Virus record (IMG/VR): IMGVR_UViG_3300048690_000044
Location: 1 to 52,308 of that record
DNA: 52,308 bases
Source: a virus
Strand: one strand, 5' to 3'
Within the stretch, counting starts at the first letter, position 1. The number at the start of each line of letters is the position of its first letter. This document shows, in pieces, positions 1 to 8,103 of this stretch. The position numbers and the translations under genes were made by a program. The notes under the pieces are model-generated. The model did not search any database. It was given only the letters and a program-made list of their open reading frames with translations, and was not told the DNA's origin.

Positions 1-273
1 CATAAATATAATTCTCATGCAGCAAAAAGAAGAGCTTCTAAATTAAATGCCACACCTAAATGGTTAACAACTGGAGATATTGATTCAATTCAGTATCTAT
101 ATAACTTAGCTAAACAATTAGAATTAAAATTTAACATATCTTATCATGTAGATCACATTGTGCCTCTTATCAGTGATAAAGTTTGTGGTCTACATGTGCC
201 GTGGAATCTTCAAGTTATTCCTGCAAAAGAAAATTTAACTAAATCAAATAAATTACAGGAAGATACAGTATGA
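1..273 (+). CDS. HNH homing endonuclease, C-terminal part (cut by window edge)
   Basis: Open from the first base in frame 1, so the N-terminus lies outside the window. The 90 visible residues hold a His-Asn-His core (YHVDHIVPL, then GLHVPWNLQV) and a KSNKL tail. They align almost throughout with the C-terminus of the complete HNH enzyme at 42987-43562 (shared AKRRASKL, ATPKWLT, CGLHVPWNLQV), so the two are paralogues. The stop overlaps the next start as ATGA. Free-standing HNH enzymes of this type cut unmarked phage relatives and spread by homing; here it lies inside the structural cluster just before a head-tail gene. Family certain; target unknown. Confidence 0.88.
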   Translation, partial: HKYNSHAAKRRASKLNATPKWLTTGDIDSIQYLYNLAKQLELKFNISYHVDHIVPLISDKVCGLHVPWNLQVIPAKENLTKSNKLQEDTV

Positions 274-674
274 CAATTCATGCAATAAGAATCGAACTTG
301 GCGACACATCACCTGAATTTCCAATTATGAGTGATGAAGAATATAATTATTTTTTGAGTAAACATGATTGGAATATTCGCAGAGCTGCAATGGATGCTGC
401 TAAATCAATAATGCTCAAGCTTTCAATGCGTACTGATGAGACAGTTGATATTTTTTCAATTAAAGGTTCTAGTGCTGCTAAAAATTATATGTCAGCTTTG
501 CAATTATTTATCAAGAATCCTGATCTAAATGCTCTTTATGACAAAGTGCAAGGTTATGCTGGTGGTATCTCAAAAGCAGATATGCAAGCCAATGATGCTA
601 ACTTAGATAACAACATCGTAAAAGACCCACAAGCTGAAACTTTTACTTACCGCCCTAGTTCATTCGGTATTTAA
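270..674 (+). CDS. Putative head-tail adaptor/connector protein
   Basis: 134 residues, overlapping the preceding endonuclease stop by 4 bp. Mostly helical N-terminal half followed by a low-complexity C-terminus, a size and position usual for the small adaptor ring that docks under the portal in siphoviruses. It opens a five-gene run (adaptor, closure, tail completion, terminator, tube) with short spacing. No catalytic motif is seen. The function is inferred from gene order only. Confidence 0.55.
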   Translation: MTIHAIRIELGDTSPEFPIMSDEEYNYFLSKHDWNIRRAAMDAAKSIMLKLSMRTDETVDIFSIKGSSAAKNYMSALQLFIKNPDLNALYDKVQGYAGGISKADMQANDANLDNNIVKDPQAETFTYRPSSFGI

Positions 675-688
675 CCTAGAGGAATATT

Positions 689-1045
689 ATGGATAAGTAC
701 TTAGCAATAGTTCTAAAATCAATCAATACTCACGGTAAAGCTTGCAACTATTTTGTAGTTACTGAAGGTTCTTATAATATTGAAACAGGTAGTACAACCA
801 ACACAGAAACATCATATTCTGTTAAGATGTATAAAAAGCACATTAGAGCAAGTCAGTATAATTTCCCAAATATGATTGGTAGAGATTCTGCTTTGTTTTA
901 CCTAGCTAATAATAAACTAAGTTTTGTACCTAAAGTAAAAGATAAAATCTCTATTGATGATGTTGTATATACTGTAGAGTCGATTACAGAGCATTCTGCA
1001 GATGGTCTTGTTATTTTATACAAGATACTAACTGTAAAAGGTTAA
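689..1045 (+). CDS. Putative head closure (stopper) protein
   Basis: 118 residues with a GAGG Shine-Dalgarno before ATG. Predicted beta-rich, with a segment reading KVKDKISIDDVVYTVESI that resembles the SH3-like barrels of head-closure proteins. It lies second in the head-to-tail joining series, the usual position of the stopper in lambda- and HK97-like phages. The assignment rests on order, size and fold impression, not on a diagnostic motif. Confidence 0.5.
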   Translation: MDKYLAIVLKSINTHGKACNYFVVTEGSYNIETGSTTNTETSYSVKMYKKHIRASQYNFPNMIGRDSALFYLANNKLSFVPKVKDKISIDDVVYTVESITEHSADGLVILYKILTVKG

Positions 1046-1047
1046 TC

Positions 1048-1539
1048 ATGCAAGTTACATGCGATACTTCAAAATTAGAACAAAGCTTAAAGAAGTTCCA
1101 TGAAGAAGCTGTTCGTAAAATGCAAGGTATGGTGCAAAAGTTTTCATACATAGTTGCATGGACAGCTATTGATAATACACCTCTTGGTGACTCCATCAAG
1201 TGGTTGAATCTGTATGAAAAGCGATTTGAAGAAATAGGTCTGGAACCAATCGAAGGTTTTGCAAAAGGTTCTTGGCGTGTGTCAATGGACGGTACATTAG
1301 AAATGCAAACCTTATATGGTACAGATTCTGATGAAATGGCAGCATCATTAATTAAACAAGACTTGAACCAATACAAACTTGGTCAAACTGTAATGATCAG
1401 TAACTTTGGTCCTTATATTGTAGAGTTAGAGAAAAACTTTGACAAATATGGTAAAGGTCAACCCATCATACAACCAACATTAGCTTCTATTTATAGAACA
1501 TATCAGTTGAGTTTAGATGACTATTATAAGGCAAGCTAA
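1048..1539 (+). CDS. Putative tail completion / HK97 gp10-like protein
   Basis: 163 residues. The N-terminal helix (LEQSLKKFHEEAVRKMQGMV) followed by a conserved-looking NTPLGDSIKW and a central GSWRVS segment fits the HK97 gp10/lambda gpZ type tail-completion family, in which an N-terminal helix precedes a beta fold. It follows the head-closure candidate by 2 bp, and its stop overlaps the next start (TAATGG), implying translational coupling. Family placement is moderate. Confidence 0.58.
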   Translation: MQVTCDTSKLEQSLKKFHEEAVRKMQGMVQKFSYIVAWTAIDNTPLGDSIKWLNLYEKRFEEIGLEPIEGFAKGSWRVSMDGTLEMQTLYGTDSDEMAASLIKQDLNQYKLGQTVMISNFGPYIVELEKNFDKYGKGQPIIQPTLASIYRTYQLSLDDYYKAS

Positions 1540-1946
1540 TGGCAATTATAGAAATTAAAAGAGCAGCCGAACGTAAACTAAATGCATTAACTCCTGTTGT
1601 ATCTACTGCATGGGAAGGTGTTACTTTTGAACCTCCTGTTGGATTATACCAACGAGTTCAGTTTACGATTCAAACTCCAGATGATCCTGTGCTTGGTACA
1701 GGTTTTCACAGAGAGCGCATGACACTACAAGTATTTGTTGTAGGTGCTGCAAACAAAGGAACTTCAGAAGTCATAAATCGTGCTGAACTGATTCGTAATC
1801 ATTTTGCAAAAGGTTTAGTATTACAAGAAGGTAACGTAAAGATTCATGTGTTAAAAACGCCACAAATTGCTGGTAACACTGTTGTATCTGAAAGAGTAAT
1901 CTGTCCAGTTCTAATTGAATTAGTAGCTGAAGTTTATTCTTATTGA
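1539..1946 (+). CDS. Tail terminator-like protein (DUF4128-like)
   Basis: 135 residues. The text ALTPVVSTAWEGVTFEPP, then YQRVQFTIQTPDDPVLGTGFHRER and a hydrophobic strand before the C-terminus, matches the layout of DUF4128/gpU-like proteins, which cap the tail tube to set its length and bind the head connector. Position directly before the tail tube gene supports this. Start overlaps the previous stop by one base. Confidence 0.65.
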   Translation: MAIIEIKRAAERKLNALTPVVSTAWEGVTFEPPVGLYQRVQFTIQTPDDPVLGTGFHRERMTLQVFVVGAANKGTSEVINRAELIRNHFAKGLVLQEGNVKIHVLKTPQIAGNTVVSERVICPVLIELVAEVYSY

Positions 1947-1972
1947 ATCATGGTTGCTGAACCTAAATCAGT

Positions 1973-1986
1973 ACATTTGCAAATGT
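1973..1986. repeat. 14-bp perfect palindrome in tail-tube leader
   Basis: ACATTTGCAAATGT is a perfect palindrome 25 bp before the tail tube ATG (SD AAGG near 1995-2000). It could be an operator or a short mRNA hairpin tuning expression of the most abundant tail protein; it may also be chance in AT-rich DNA. Confidence 0.3.
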
Positions 1987-2010
1987 GAAATTTAAATTAA
2001 GGAAATTATT

Positions 2011-3219
2011 ATGGCAATCTCAAAAGGTACATCAAAAGTTGTAGCTTACAAAAAAGAAAGCGCATGGGGTACTCTAGCTGGTAATACATCTGGTAAGCTA
2101 CTTCGCCGTGTAACTGCTAGTTTTAACCTAGTAAAAGAAGCTTATGAATCCGGTGAGATTCGTACTGATCGTCAAATCGCTGATTACCGTCACGGTGTAC
2201 GTTCTGCTGAAGGTAGCTTGAATGGTGAACTATCACCTGCATCATATGCTGATTTCATGGGTTCTATTGTAGGTCGTGATTTTACTACTGCTCCTGTATC
2301 TGGTACAGCTTCTGTTACAATCGCTGCTACTGGTGCTCTTTATACAGTAACTCGTGCTACTGGTGATTTCTTAACCGATGGTTTTAAAGTTGGTCAAGTT
2401 GTTCGTTTAACTGCCGCTGGTCTAGATGCTGCTAACGTAGCTAAGAACTTGCTAATCGCTGCTGCTACCGCTACTGTTCTAACTGTTAAAGTTGTAAACG
2501 GTTCGGCATTAGTCGCAGAAGGTCCAATCGCTTCTGTAACAGTAACTGCTGTTGGTAAAACAACTTTGGTTCCTACTTCTGCTCACACTGATCAATCATA
2601 TACTGTAGAAGAATTTTATAGTGATATCGCTCAGTCAGAAGTTTACACTGGTATGAAATTAAACAGTATGGCTGTGCAGTTACCTGCTACTGGTCTAACA
2701 ACTGTTGACTTTGGTTTCGCTGGTAAAGACCTAACACAAACTGGCACAACTCAATACTTCACTTCACCTACTGCACAGAACTCCAACGGTATTTTCGCTG
2801 CTGTAAACGGTGTCATGCTTGTTGACGGTCTACCTGTTGCTCTAGTAACTTCTGCTGACTTCTCAGTCGAACGTGCTACTGAAAATGCAACTGCTGTAGG
2901 CTCTAACTCTGTAGCTGAGATTTTCACTGGTCGTATTCGTGTTACTGGTAACATGAGCGTTTACTTCCAAGATGCTGCCTTCCGTACTTACTTCGATGCC
3001 GAGACTCCTGTTTCAGTCGTATTGACTCTAACTACAGATAGTGCTGCTAACTCTGAGTTTGTAACATTCACAATGCCTAAAGTTAAACTAGGTAGCTTCA
3101 CAAAAGATGACGGTGAATTAGGTATCATCGCTTCAGCAAGTTTCCAAGCTTTGTTCAACGATGTAACAACTGCTGGTCTACCTGCTACTACACTTCAAAT
3201 CCAAGATTCTGCAGCTTAA
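2011..3219 (+). CDS. Major tail (tube) protein
   Basis: 402 residues. The N-terminus (KVVAYKKESAWGTLAG, then ESGEIRTDRQIADYRHG) is characteristic of the phage tail tube protein family 2 in which a small beta fold assembles hexameric rings. Residues about 90-190 form an Ala/Thr/Val-rich insert (repeated TAVTA-type text) that reads like an Ig-like decoration domain. Codon choice is biased to GCT/GGT/ACT/GTA codons, as expected of the most highly expressed structural gene. A strong rho-independent terminator follows within 30 bp, so it ends the head-tail joining transcript. Confidence 0.9.
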   Translation: MAISKGTSKVVAYKKESAWGTLAGNTSGKLLRRVTASFNLVKEAYESGEIRTDRQIADYRHGVRSAEGSLNGELSPASYADFMGSIVGRDFTTAPVSGTASVTIAATGALYTVTRATGDFLTDGFKVGQVVRLTAAGLDAANVAKNLLIAAATATVLTVKVVNGSALVAEGPIASVTVTAVGKTTLVPTSAHTDQSYTVEEFYSDIAQSEVYTGMKLNSMAVQLPATGLTTVDFGFAGKDLTQTGTTQYFTSPTAQNSNGIFAAVNGVMLVDGLPVALVTSADFSVERATENATAVGSNSVAEIFTGRIRVTGNMSVYFQDAAFRTYFDAETPVSVVLTLTTDSAANSEFVTFTMPKVKLGSFTKDDGELGIIASASFQALFNDVTTAGLPATTLQIQDSAA

Positions 3220-3245
3220 TAACCTGTTATTATAACTTGATGATT

Positions 3246-3276
3246 ACCCCTTGGTCAAAAGCCGAGGGGTTTTTCT
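3246..3276 (+). terminator. Rho-independent terminator after tail tube gene
   Basis: ACCCCTTGG pairs with CCGAGGGGT (one G-U pair) around a 7-nt loop and is followed by TTTTTC. It separates the tail tube transcript from the chaperone/tape measure operon. Confidence 0.9.
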
Positions 3277-3290
3277 TTTGTTTACACCTC

Positions 3291-3319
3291 TTGCTTTATC
3301 TTAGAAATTGTGCTATAAT
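3291..3319 (+). promoter_or_regulatory. Sigma70-like promoter for tail chaperone operon
   Basis: TTGCTT, 17 bp, then TATAAT with an extended -10 (TGC directly before). It lies right after the terminator and about 30 bp before the chaperone ATG (SD AAAGGA), so the chaperone/tape-measure operon has its own start site. Confidence 0.8.
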
Positions 3320-3350
3320 CATTACTTCATTAACATAGAAAGGAACTATT

Positions 3351-3764
3351 ATGACATTCGATTTAGCAAAACATAATTACACAGAGATTGCAGAAGTAGG
3401 TTACAAATTTGAACTAAAGCTTCCCGGTACTGGTGAAGGTACTGGCGTATTTATTACTGTTCGTGGTGATCAATCCAAAACAGTTAAAGCTTTTGGTCGC
3501 AAAAAGTACAGCGAATTTAAACTTCGTGAGCAACAAGCTAAACGCAGAGGTAAAGAAGCAGAAGACATGACACTAGATGAAGCTGAAGAACTCAGTATTG
3601 AATCTGCAGTTATTCGTGTTATCGCTTGGGAAAACATTACTGAAAATGGTAAAGAAGTTCCATTCACAAAAGAAAATGCAGAACGTATCTTCAAAGAATA
3701 CTCTTGGATTAAAGACCAAGTTATGGAGGAAGCAGGTCAACTGTTAAACTTTCGATCAGAGTGA
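3351..3764 (+). CDS. Tail assembly chaperone, short form (gpG-like)
   Basis: 137 residues, Lys/Glu-rich and helical after a beta start (FELKLPGTGEGTGVFITVRG). Its place between the tail tube and the tape measure is diagnostic for the tail assembly chaperone, which coats the tape measure during tail polymerisation. It ends at a TGA at 3762-3764. The next reading frame has no good start and overlaps it, so a longer G-T product by ribosomal frameshift is expected (see the following entry). It is preceded by its own promoter. Confidence 0.82.
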   Translation: MTFDLAKHNYTEIAEVGYKFELKLPGTGEGTGVFITVRGDQSKTVKAFGRKKYSEFKLREQQAKRRGKEAEDMTLDEAEELSIESAVIRVIAWENITENGKEVPFTKENAERIFKEYSWIKDQVMEEAGQLLNFRSE

Positions 3765-4143
3765 AATAGAAGACGCTGTAGCTTTTGCAAAACAAGAATT
3801 TGAACTTAGTAGAAAATCAGGTAGTTCAGGAACTTTGAGAGATCAGCTTAATTCAGTATGGAGACAAACAGGTGTTAAACCTGCAGAACTAGAAGACATT
3901 AAAGATTTACCTGAAAGTTGTTTACAAGTTTGGAAATGGTTTATTGATCTAAACAACTCCAGATCATCAAATGGTTTTGGAGTTAATCCGATATCCTATT
4001 CAGATATTAAATCTTATTTTGATCTTATAGGTATTGAACTTGAAGAATGGGAATTGTACTTGATTAAAAGATTAGATCAAGAATCAATGTCCTCTTACGC
4101 AAAAGAAGCAGAGTTAGAGCGAAAGAAATCCTCTAAGAAATAA
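3748..4143 (+). CDS. Tail chaperone T extension, made by predicted +1 frameshift
   Basis: This frame is open from 3748 to 4143 and lacks an ATG. The only in-frame start codon near its beginning is TTG 3835, with AGGA just 2 nt before it, too close to work. The upstream gene reads AAC TTT CGA near its end. A P-site Phe tRNA on TTT can re-pair on TTC after a +1 slip, with the rarely used Arg codon CGA waiting in the A site. Joining 3351-3752 to 3754-4143 gives a 263-residue G-T fusion. The T part (WKWFIDLNNSRSSNG, YSDIKSYFDLIGI) resembles the T domain that links the tape measure to tube subunits. Confidence 0.72.
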   Translation, partial: TFDQSEIEDAVAFAKQEFELSRKSGSSGTLRDQLNSVWRQTGVKPAELEDIKDLPESCLQVWKWFIDLNNSRSSNGFGVNPISYSDIKSYFDLIGIELEEWELYLIKRLDQESMSSYAKEAELERKKSSKK

Positions 4144-4148
4144 TAGGT

Positions 4149-4215
4149 GCTTTGGTTTACTTCGGTAAATCAGAGCTTCTATATTTGTAAATCTGCATGG
4201 TTTATAAATATAGAA
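4149..4215 (+). promoter_or_regulatory. Two strong hairpins in tape measure leader
   Basis: First hairpin: 4149-4160 pairs fully (with two G-U pairs) with 4165-4176 around a TTCG tetraloop. Second: TTCTATATTT(4177-4186) and TAAA pair with TTTA and AAATATAGAA(4206-4215), with one internal mismatch and a 9-nt loop. There is no T-run suited to termination. It fills most of the 97-bp gap before the tape measure; an mRNA processing or translation-control site is the likely role. Confidence 0.6.
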
Positions 4216-4240
4216 TTCCGTTATAACAGGAGAAAGTGCT

Positions 4241-7200
4241 ATGGATTTAGCAGAATTAAAGTTCGTAGTTGATACGAAGCAATTAGAAGAGGCAGCTAAA
4301 AAAGTTGCTGAGTTAGGTACTGCGGTATCTAAAGTAAATAAGCCGATGCAAGATTTAAATAAAGAATCTGCAAAGACTAACAAAGAATTATCTAAGTCTC
4401 AGGAAGCTGCTGCAAAAGCTGCAATTGCTCAACTGAAATTAGAACAAGCACAAAATAAATCTACAGACGCAATTGGTAAATCAGCATCTGTATTAGAGCG
4501 TCAAAACCTTATCCTTGAATACATGGCTCAAGGTAACTCAAAAGGTCAAGCGTCAATCTTGGCTACAGCAAAAGCTGCTGGTGCTTTAGATGATGAAATG
4601 CTGCAGTTAAACAACACGTTGAAAACACAACGTACTCTAATCGGTGGTGATCCATTTGATAAGAGCATTGGTTTGATGCAAAAGCTTCAGAACGAATATA
4701 AGACAACTAATGAAGTTAGCAATTTATTCAATAAGAATTTAGGTCTAACTGAAAAACAAATGATAGACCTTGCTCGTGAAAAAGAGCGTTTGATTGCTTT
4801 GTATAGCATCGAAGGTAAAAGTCTAAATGGTCTTTCTGCTGAGTATGATCAATTGATTCGTAAGAGCGTAGAGATCAACCAAGCTAATGATGCTCGTACC
4901 AATAGTATGAAGGCTCAGATTAAAGCACAAAATGATACAGCAAAAGCCAATGATTATCTTGCCTCTGAGATGGATAGAGTTAATCGATTAACTGAATCTA
5001 ATGGTGCAGTCACAAATGGTGTTAACAACAAGCTAATTAAGTTTGAACAAGCATTAAAGCAATCTGGTCAAACCGCTGCTCAACAAGTTGTTGCTTTAGA
5101 AAAGTACAAAGCAAGTTTAATGTCGATTCAAAAAGCAGGTGGTGATCGTCAAGTTGACTATCTCTCCAGAGCTTTAGGTCCACAGATTACCGATATTTTC
5201 GTAGGTCTTACCACAGGTCAATCACCAATGATGGTGTTGTTGCAACAAGGTGGTCAGTTACGAGATCAGTTTGCGTTAGCTGGTGTTGCTGGTAAAGACA
5301 TGGGTGATATGCTTACTAAAGCTACTCTAGGTATGGTTAGTAGCGTTAAAGATGTCGGAATTGCCGTTGGTAGTGCCTTGGGTGGTGCGTTCTTAGCTGC
5401 AGGTAAAAATGTTCTAACATTTGTAGGTAATGTCACAGGTGCAAACTTAGCACTTGACGCATTAAGAAAGTATATTGTTTCTACAGGTGAAGCCAGTTTT
5501 GGTTTCATTGGTAATTTAAATAAAGTTGCTGCAGTTCTTTCAATGATGGCTGGTGTAATCGTTGCAAGTGCAATCGCTGCTTTTGTTGCATACGGTGTTG
5601 CTCTAAAACAAGTTATTGCAGAAGAGTCAGCACTATCAAAAGCTATTAACCTTACCGGAGGTTCTTTAGGTCTTACTACAAATTCTGCAATGGCACTATC
5701 AAAAGAATTGGCTGGTTCTAAAGGTAACATTGGTTCATACGTTACTGCAATTACTGAAATTGCTAAAGCTGGTGGTATTACTTCTGATAATTTAAGAACA
5801 GTAGCTACTACAATTGTTGAAGTTAGTAAGATTACTGGTATAAGTGCTGAAACTCTTGCAAAGAACTTTAGTAAGATTTCAGAAAAACCATTAGAAGGTT
5901 TAATTCCTTTTGCTAAAGAATTAGGTACAATCAATGTTTCTGTACTTAGACATATTCAAGAATTAGAACGTGCAGGTAAGTATACTGAAGCTGCTAAAGT
6001 GTCAACTGAAGCATATGCCAAAGCATTAAAAGATGTAGCTGGTGTTATCAAAGAAGACATGGGAGCTATTGAAACTATTTTCTCTGGTATTGGTAGCACT
6101 GCTAAATCAATGTGGGATGCTATTCTCAATGTTGGTCGTAAAGGTACTTTAGAAGATCAAATGAAAGAAGCAGTTTCATCTTTGATGGAAGCTCAAAAAG
6201 GTAAATCTTGGTATTCTAGATTTGGTAGAACAAATGAAGAAGAAGTAAAATACTACGAAGAGATCGTACAAAGTCTTGGTAAACAAATTAATGCACAAAA
6301 AGAATTAGGTGCTGAGAAAGCTAAAAATTCTGCCGATGTTACTAAGTTGGAAAAAGGTCTTAAGGACGAAGAAGCTAAACGTAAAAAAGCTGAATCTGAT
6401 GCTAAAAAAGCAGCGAATGATTTTGCACAAGCTTTAGAAACAGCTAATAAGTTTTATCAAACACAAGTTGGAGCCGTTGAAGATTTAACAAAGTCTGAAA
6501 TAGCTTTGAATAAAGTAAGAGAAAGCGATGTTTATAAATCCTTTACTGCTGAACAGAAGAAACAAATTGATGCTATTTACGGATCAGCAAAAGCTAATGA
6601 AGTACTAGTTCAATCTGAAAAAGATGCAAAAGATGCTTTAGAACTTAAGAACAAACTACTTGGTAAAGCTGATGGTCTTGGTAAAGAGTATTATAACACT
6701 ATTGATCTAATTAACAAGTATGCTAAAGAAGGTAGATTCGGTGCAGATGAAGTTCTACAACTTAAAGCTGCTCTTGAAGCCACAACACCAGAAGCAAAAC
6801 GTCTAGCTGCTGCACAGGCTGAAAGTGCTAAAGCAATGGCTGGCATTGCCGCTGATCGTGCTAACGTTGCTGCTGAATACGGTGGTGATTTTAAAACCAA
6901 TGATGAAAAAGCTGCAATTAAGAATCTATCAGATTACCGCAAGAAAACTGCACAAGCTGATGCTGAGTATCAGAAACAACTTTCTGATGCAGGTGTTAAC
7001 ATTGGGTGGGAAGAATGGGCAATGTATCAGCAACAAGCCGATGCTAAGAAAGCTCTAGCTGAAGAAACTTATAACAGAGAACAGTATTTGCTAAGTGATG
7101 GTTACAAACGTAATCAGGCTTATGCTACTGCATTCGAAGACTTGTTCAAAGGTATGGGTGATGCACTCGTAGATTTTGCACTAACAGGTAAGACATCATT

Positions 7201-7738
7201 CTCTGAAATGGTTAATTCCATGATCGTAGGATTGATTAAACTTGAGATGCAAATGGCAATGACCAACATGTATAAATCTATGGGTGGCTCTCAAGGTATC
7301 ATCTCTACTATTACTTCTGCATTTACAGGTACACCAGTTGCTTCTGCTAAAGGTAATGTGTTTGACTCAGGTAACATGCAAGCATTCGCCAAAGGTGGTG
7401 CATTCACAAACGGTATTGTAAGCTCACCAACAAGTTTTAACATGGGTCTAATGGGTGAGGCTGGACCAGAAGCTATTATGCCTTTACGCAGGGGTTCTGA
7501 CGGTTCCTTGGGTGTTGCTGCTTCAGGTGGTTCATCTGGCGGTAACGTTTCTGTACAAGTTATCAACAACAGTTCTTCACAAGCTACTACTAGTGAAACA
7601 ACTGATTCTAAAGGCAACCGTAAGATTGAAGTATTAATTGGTGATATGACTGCTGGTGAAATTTCACGCAGCGGTAGTGCTTCACAAAAATCTATCAAGT
7701 CTACATTCGGTATTCAACCTCAACTAATTCGGAGATAA
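4241..7738 (+). CDS. Tail length tape measure protein
   Basis: 1165 residues. The N-terminal 350 residues are Lys/Gln/Ala-rich coiled coil (KQLEEAAKKVAELGTAVSKV). Residues about 375-460 contain hydrophobic helices (GALGGAFLAAG, MMAGVIVASAIAAFVAYGVAL), as in tape measures that insert in the host inner membrane. Residues about 690-960 are again coiled coil, and the C-terminus is Gly/Ser-rich (FAKGGAFTNGIVSSPTSFNMG, GEAGPEAIMPL), the FxxGG..GEAGPEAI pattern typical of lambda/HK97 tape measures. At about 0.15 nm per residue this would specify a tail of roughly 170 nm. SD AGGAG precedes ATG. Confidence 0.95.
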   Translation: MDLAELKFVVDTKQLEEAAKKVAELGTAVSKVNKPMQDLNKESAKTNKELSKSQEAAAKAAIAQLKLEQAQNKSTDAIGKSASVLERQNLILEYMAQGNSKGQASILATAKAAGALDDEMLQLNNTLKTQRTLIGGDPFDKSIGLMQKLQNEYKTTNEVSNLFNKNLGLTEKQMIDLAREKERLIALYSIEGKSLNGLSAEYDQLIRKSVEINQANDARTNSMKAQIKAQNDTAKANDYLASEMDRVNRLTESNGAVTNGVNNKLIKFEQALKQSGQTAAQQVVALEKYKASLMSIQKAGGDRQVDYLSRALGPQITDIFVGLTTGQSPMMVLLQQGGQLRDQFALAGVAGKDMGDMLTKATLGMVSSVKDVGIAVGSALGGAFLAAGKNVLTFVGNVTGANLALDALRKYIVSTGEASFGFIGNLNKVAAVLSMMAGVIVASAIAAFVAYGVALKQVIAEESALSKAINLTGGSLGLTTNSAMALSKELAGSKGNIGSYVTAITEIAKAGGITSDNLRTVATTIVEVSKITGISAETLAKNFSKISEKPLEGLIPFAKELGTINVSVLRHIQELERAGKYTEAAKVSTEAYAKALKDVAGVIKEDMGAIETIFSGIGSTAKSMWDAILNVGRKGTLEDQMKEAVSSLMEAQKGKSWYSRFGRTNEEEVKYYEEIVQSLGKQINAQKELGAEKAKNSADVTKLEKGLKDEEAKRKKAESDAKKAANDFAQALETANKFYQTQVGAVEDLTKSEIALNKVRESDVYKSFTAEQKKQIDAIYGSAKANEVLVQSEKDAKDALELKNKLLGKADGLGKEYYNTIDLINKYAKEGRFGADEVLQLKAALEATTPEAKRLAAAQAESAKAMAGIAADRANVAAEYGGDFKTNDEKAAIKNLSDYRKKTAQADAEYQKQLSDAGVNIGWEEWAMYQQQADAKKALAEETYNREQYLLSDGYKRNQAYATAFEDLFKGMGDALVDFALTGKTSFSEMVNSMIVGLIKLEMQMAMTNMYKSMGGSQGIISTITSAFTGTPVASAKGNVFDSGNMQAFAKGGAFTNGIVSSPTSFNMGLMGEAGPEAIMPLRRGSDGSLGVAASGGSSGGNVSVQVINNSSSQATTSETTDSKGNRKIEVLIGDMTAGEISRSGSASQKSIKSTFGIQPQLIRR

Positions 7739-7740
7739 TT

Positions 7741-8103
7741 ATGGCTTCTTATGTATGGCCTTCATCACTACCACAAACACCTTTGGCTAGTTACTCAGAG
7801 ACTTCTGGTGCAATTATCCTAAGAACACAGCCTGATGCTGGTCCTGCAAAGATGCGTAGAAGAGGTAAACGTCCTGATACTCTTAGTGTTCAATTCGACA
7901 TGTCAAGTGCTCAAGTTGAAACACTAAGGGAATTCGCAATGGATACCTTAAGAGGTACAGTTCGTTTTGACTTCACGCACCCTAGAACATTGGAGACAGT
8001 AGAGGTTAGAATTGTACCACAACAAGATGGTGCTTTGTTTAGTCTGTCGTATCTTTTACCAGAATATTGGCAAGTCTCGTTACAATTGGAGGTACTACCT
8101 TGA
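7741..8103 (+). CDS. Minor tail protein (gpM-like position)
   Basis: 120 residues, starting 3 bp after the tape measure. Beta-rich text (VWPSSLPQTPLASYSE, RRRGKRPDTLSVQFDMSS, LRGTVRFDFTHPRTLETVEVR) fits small distal-tail proteins found between tape measure and gpL-type genes in lambda-like tails. Its stop overlaps the next start as TTGA, indicating coupled translation. Exact family name uncertain. Confidence 0.68.
   Translation: MASYVWPSSLPQTPLASYSETSGAIILRTQPDAGPAKMRRRGKRPDTLSVQFDMSSAQVETLREFAMDTLRGTVRFDFTHPRTLETVEVRIVPQQDGALFSLSYLLPEYWQVSLQLEVLP

Noticed and set aside
3835-4143. Independent 102-residue gene starting at TTG 3835
   Set aside because: AGGA is only 2 nt from the TTG and the frame is open well upstream to 3748 with protein-like text; a frameshifted chaperone extension explains it better.
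5266-5934. 222-codon open frame on the minus strand inside the tape measure gene
   Set aside because: Lies entirely antisense to a well-supported gene, has Ala/Ser/Thr/Ile-rich text produced by complementing the tape measure codons, and lacks a ribosome site.
7291-7698. 135-codon minus-strand frame in the tape measure C-terminus
   Set aside because: Antisense shadow of the Gly/Ser-rich end of the tape measure; no ribosome site or partner genes on that strand.
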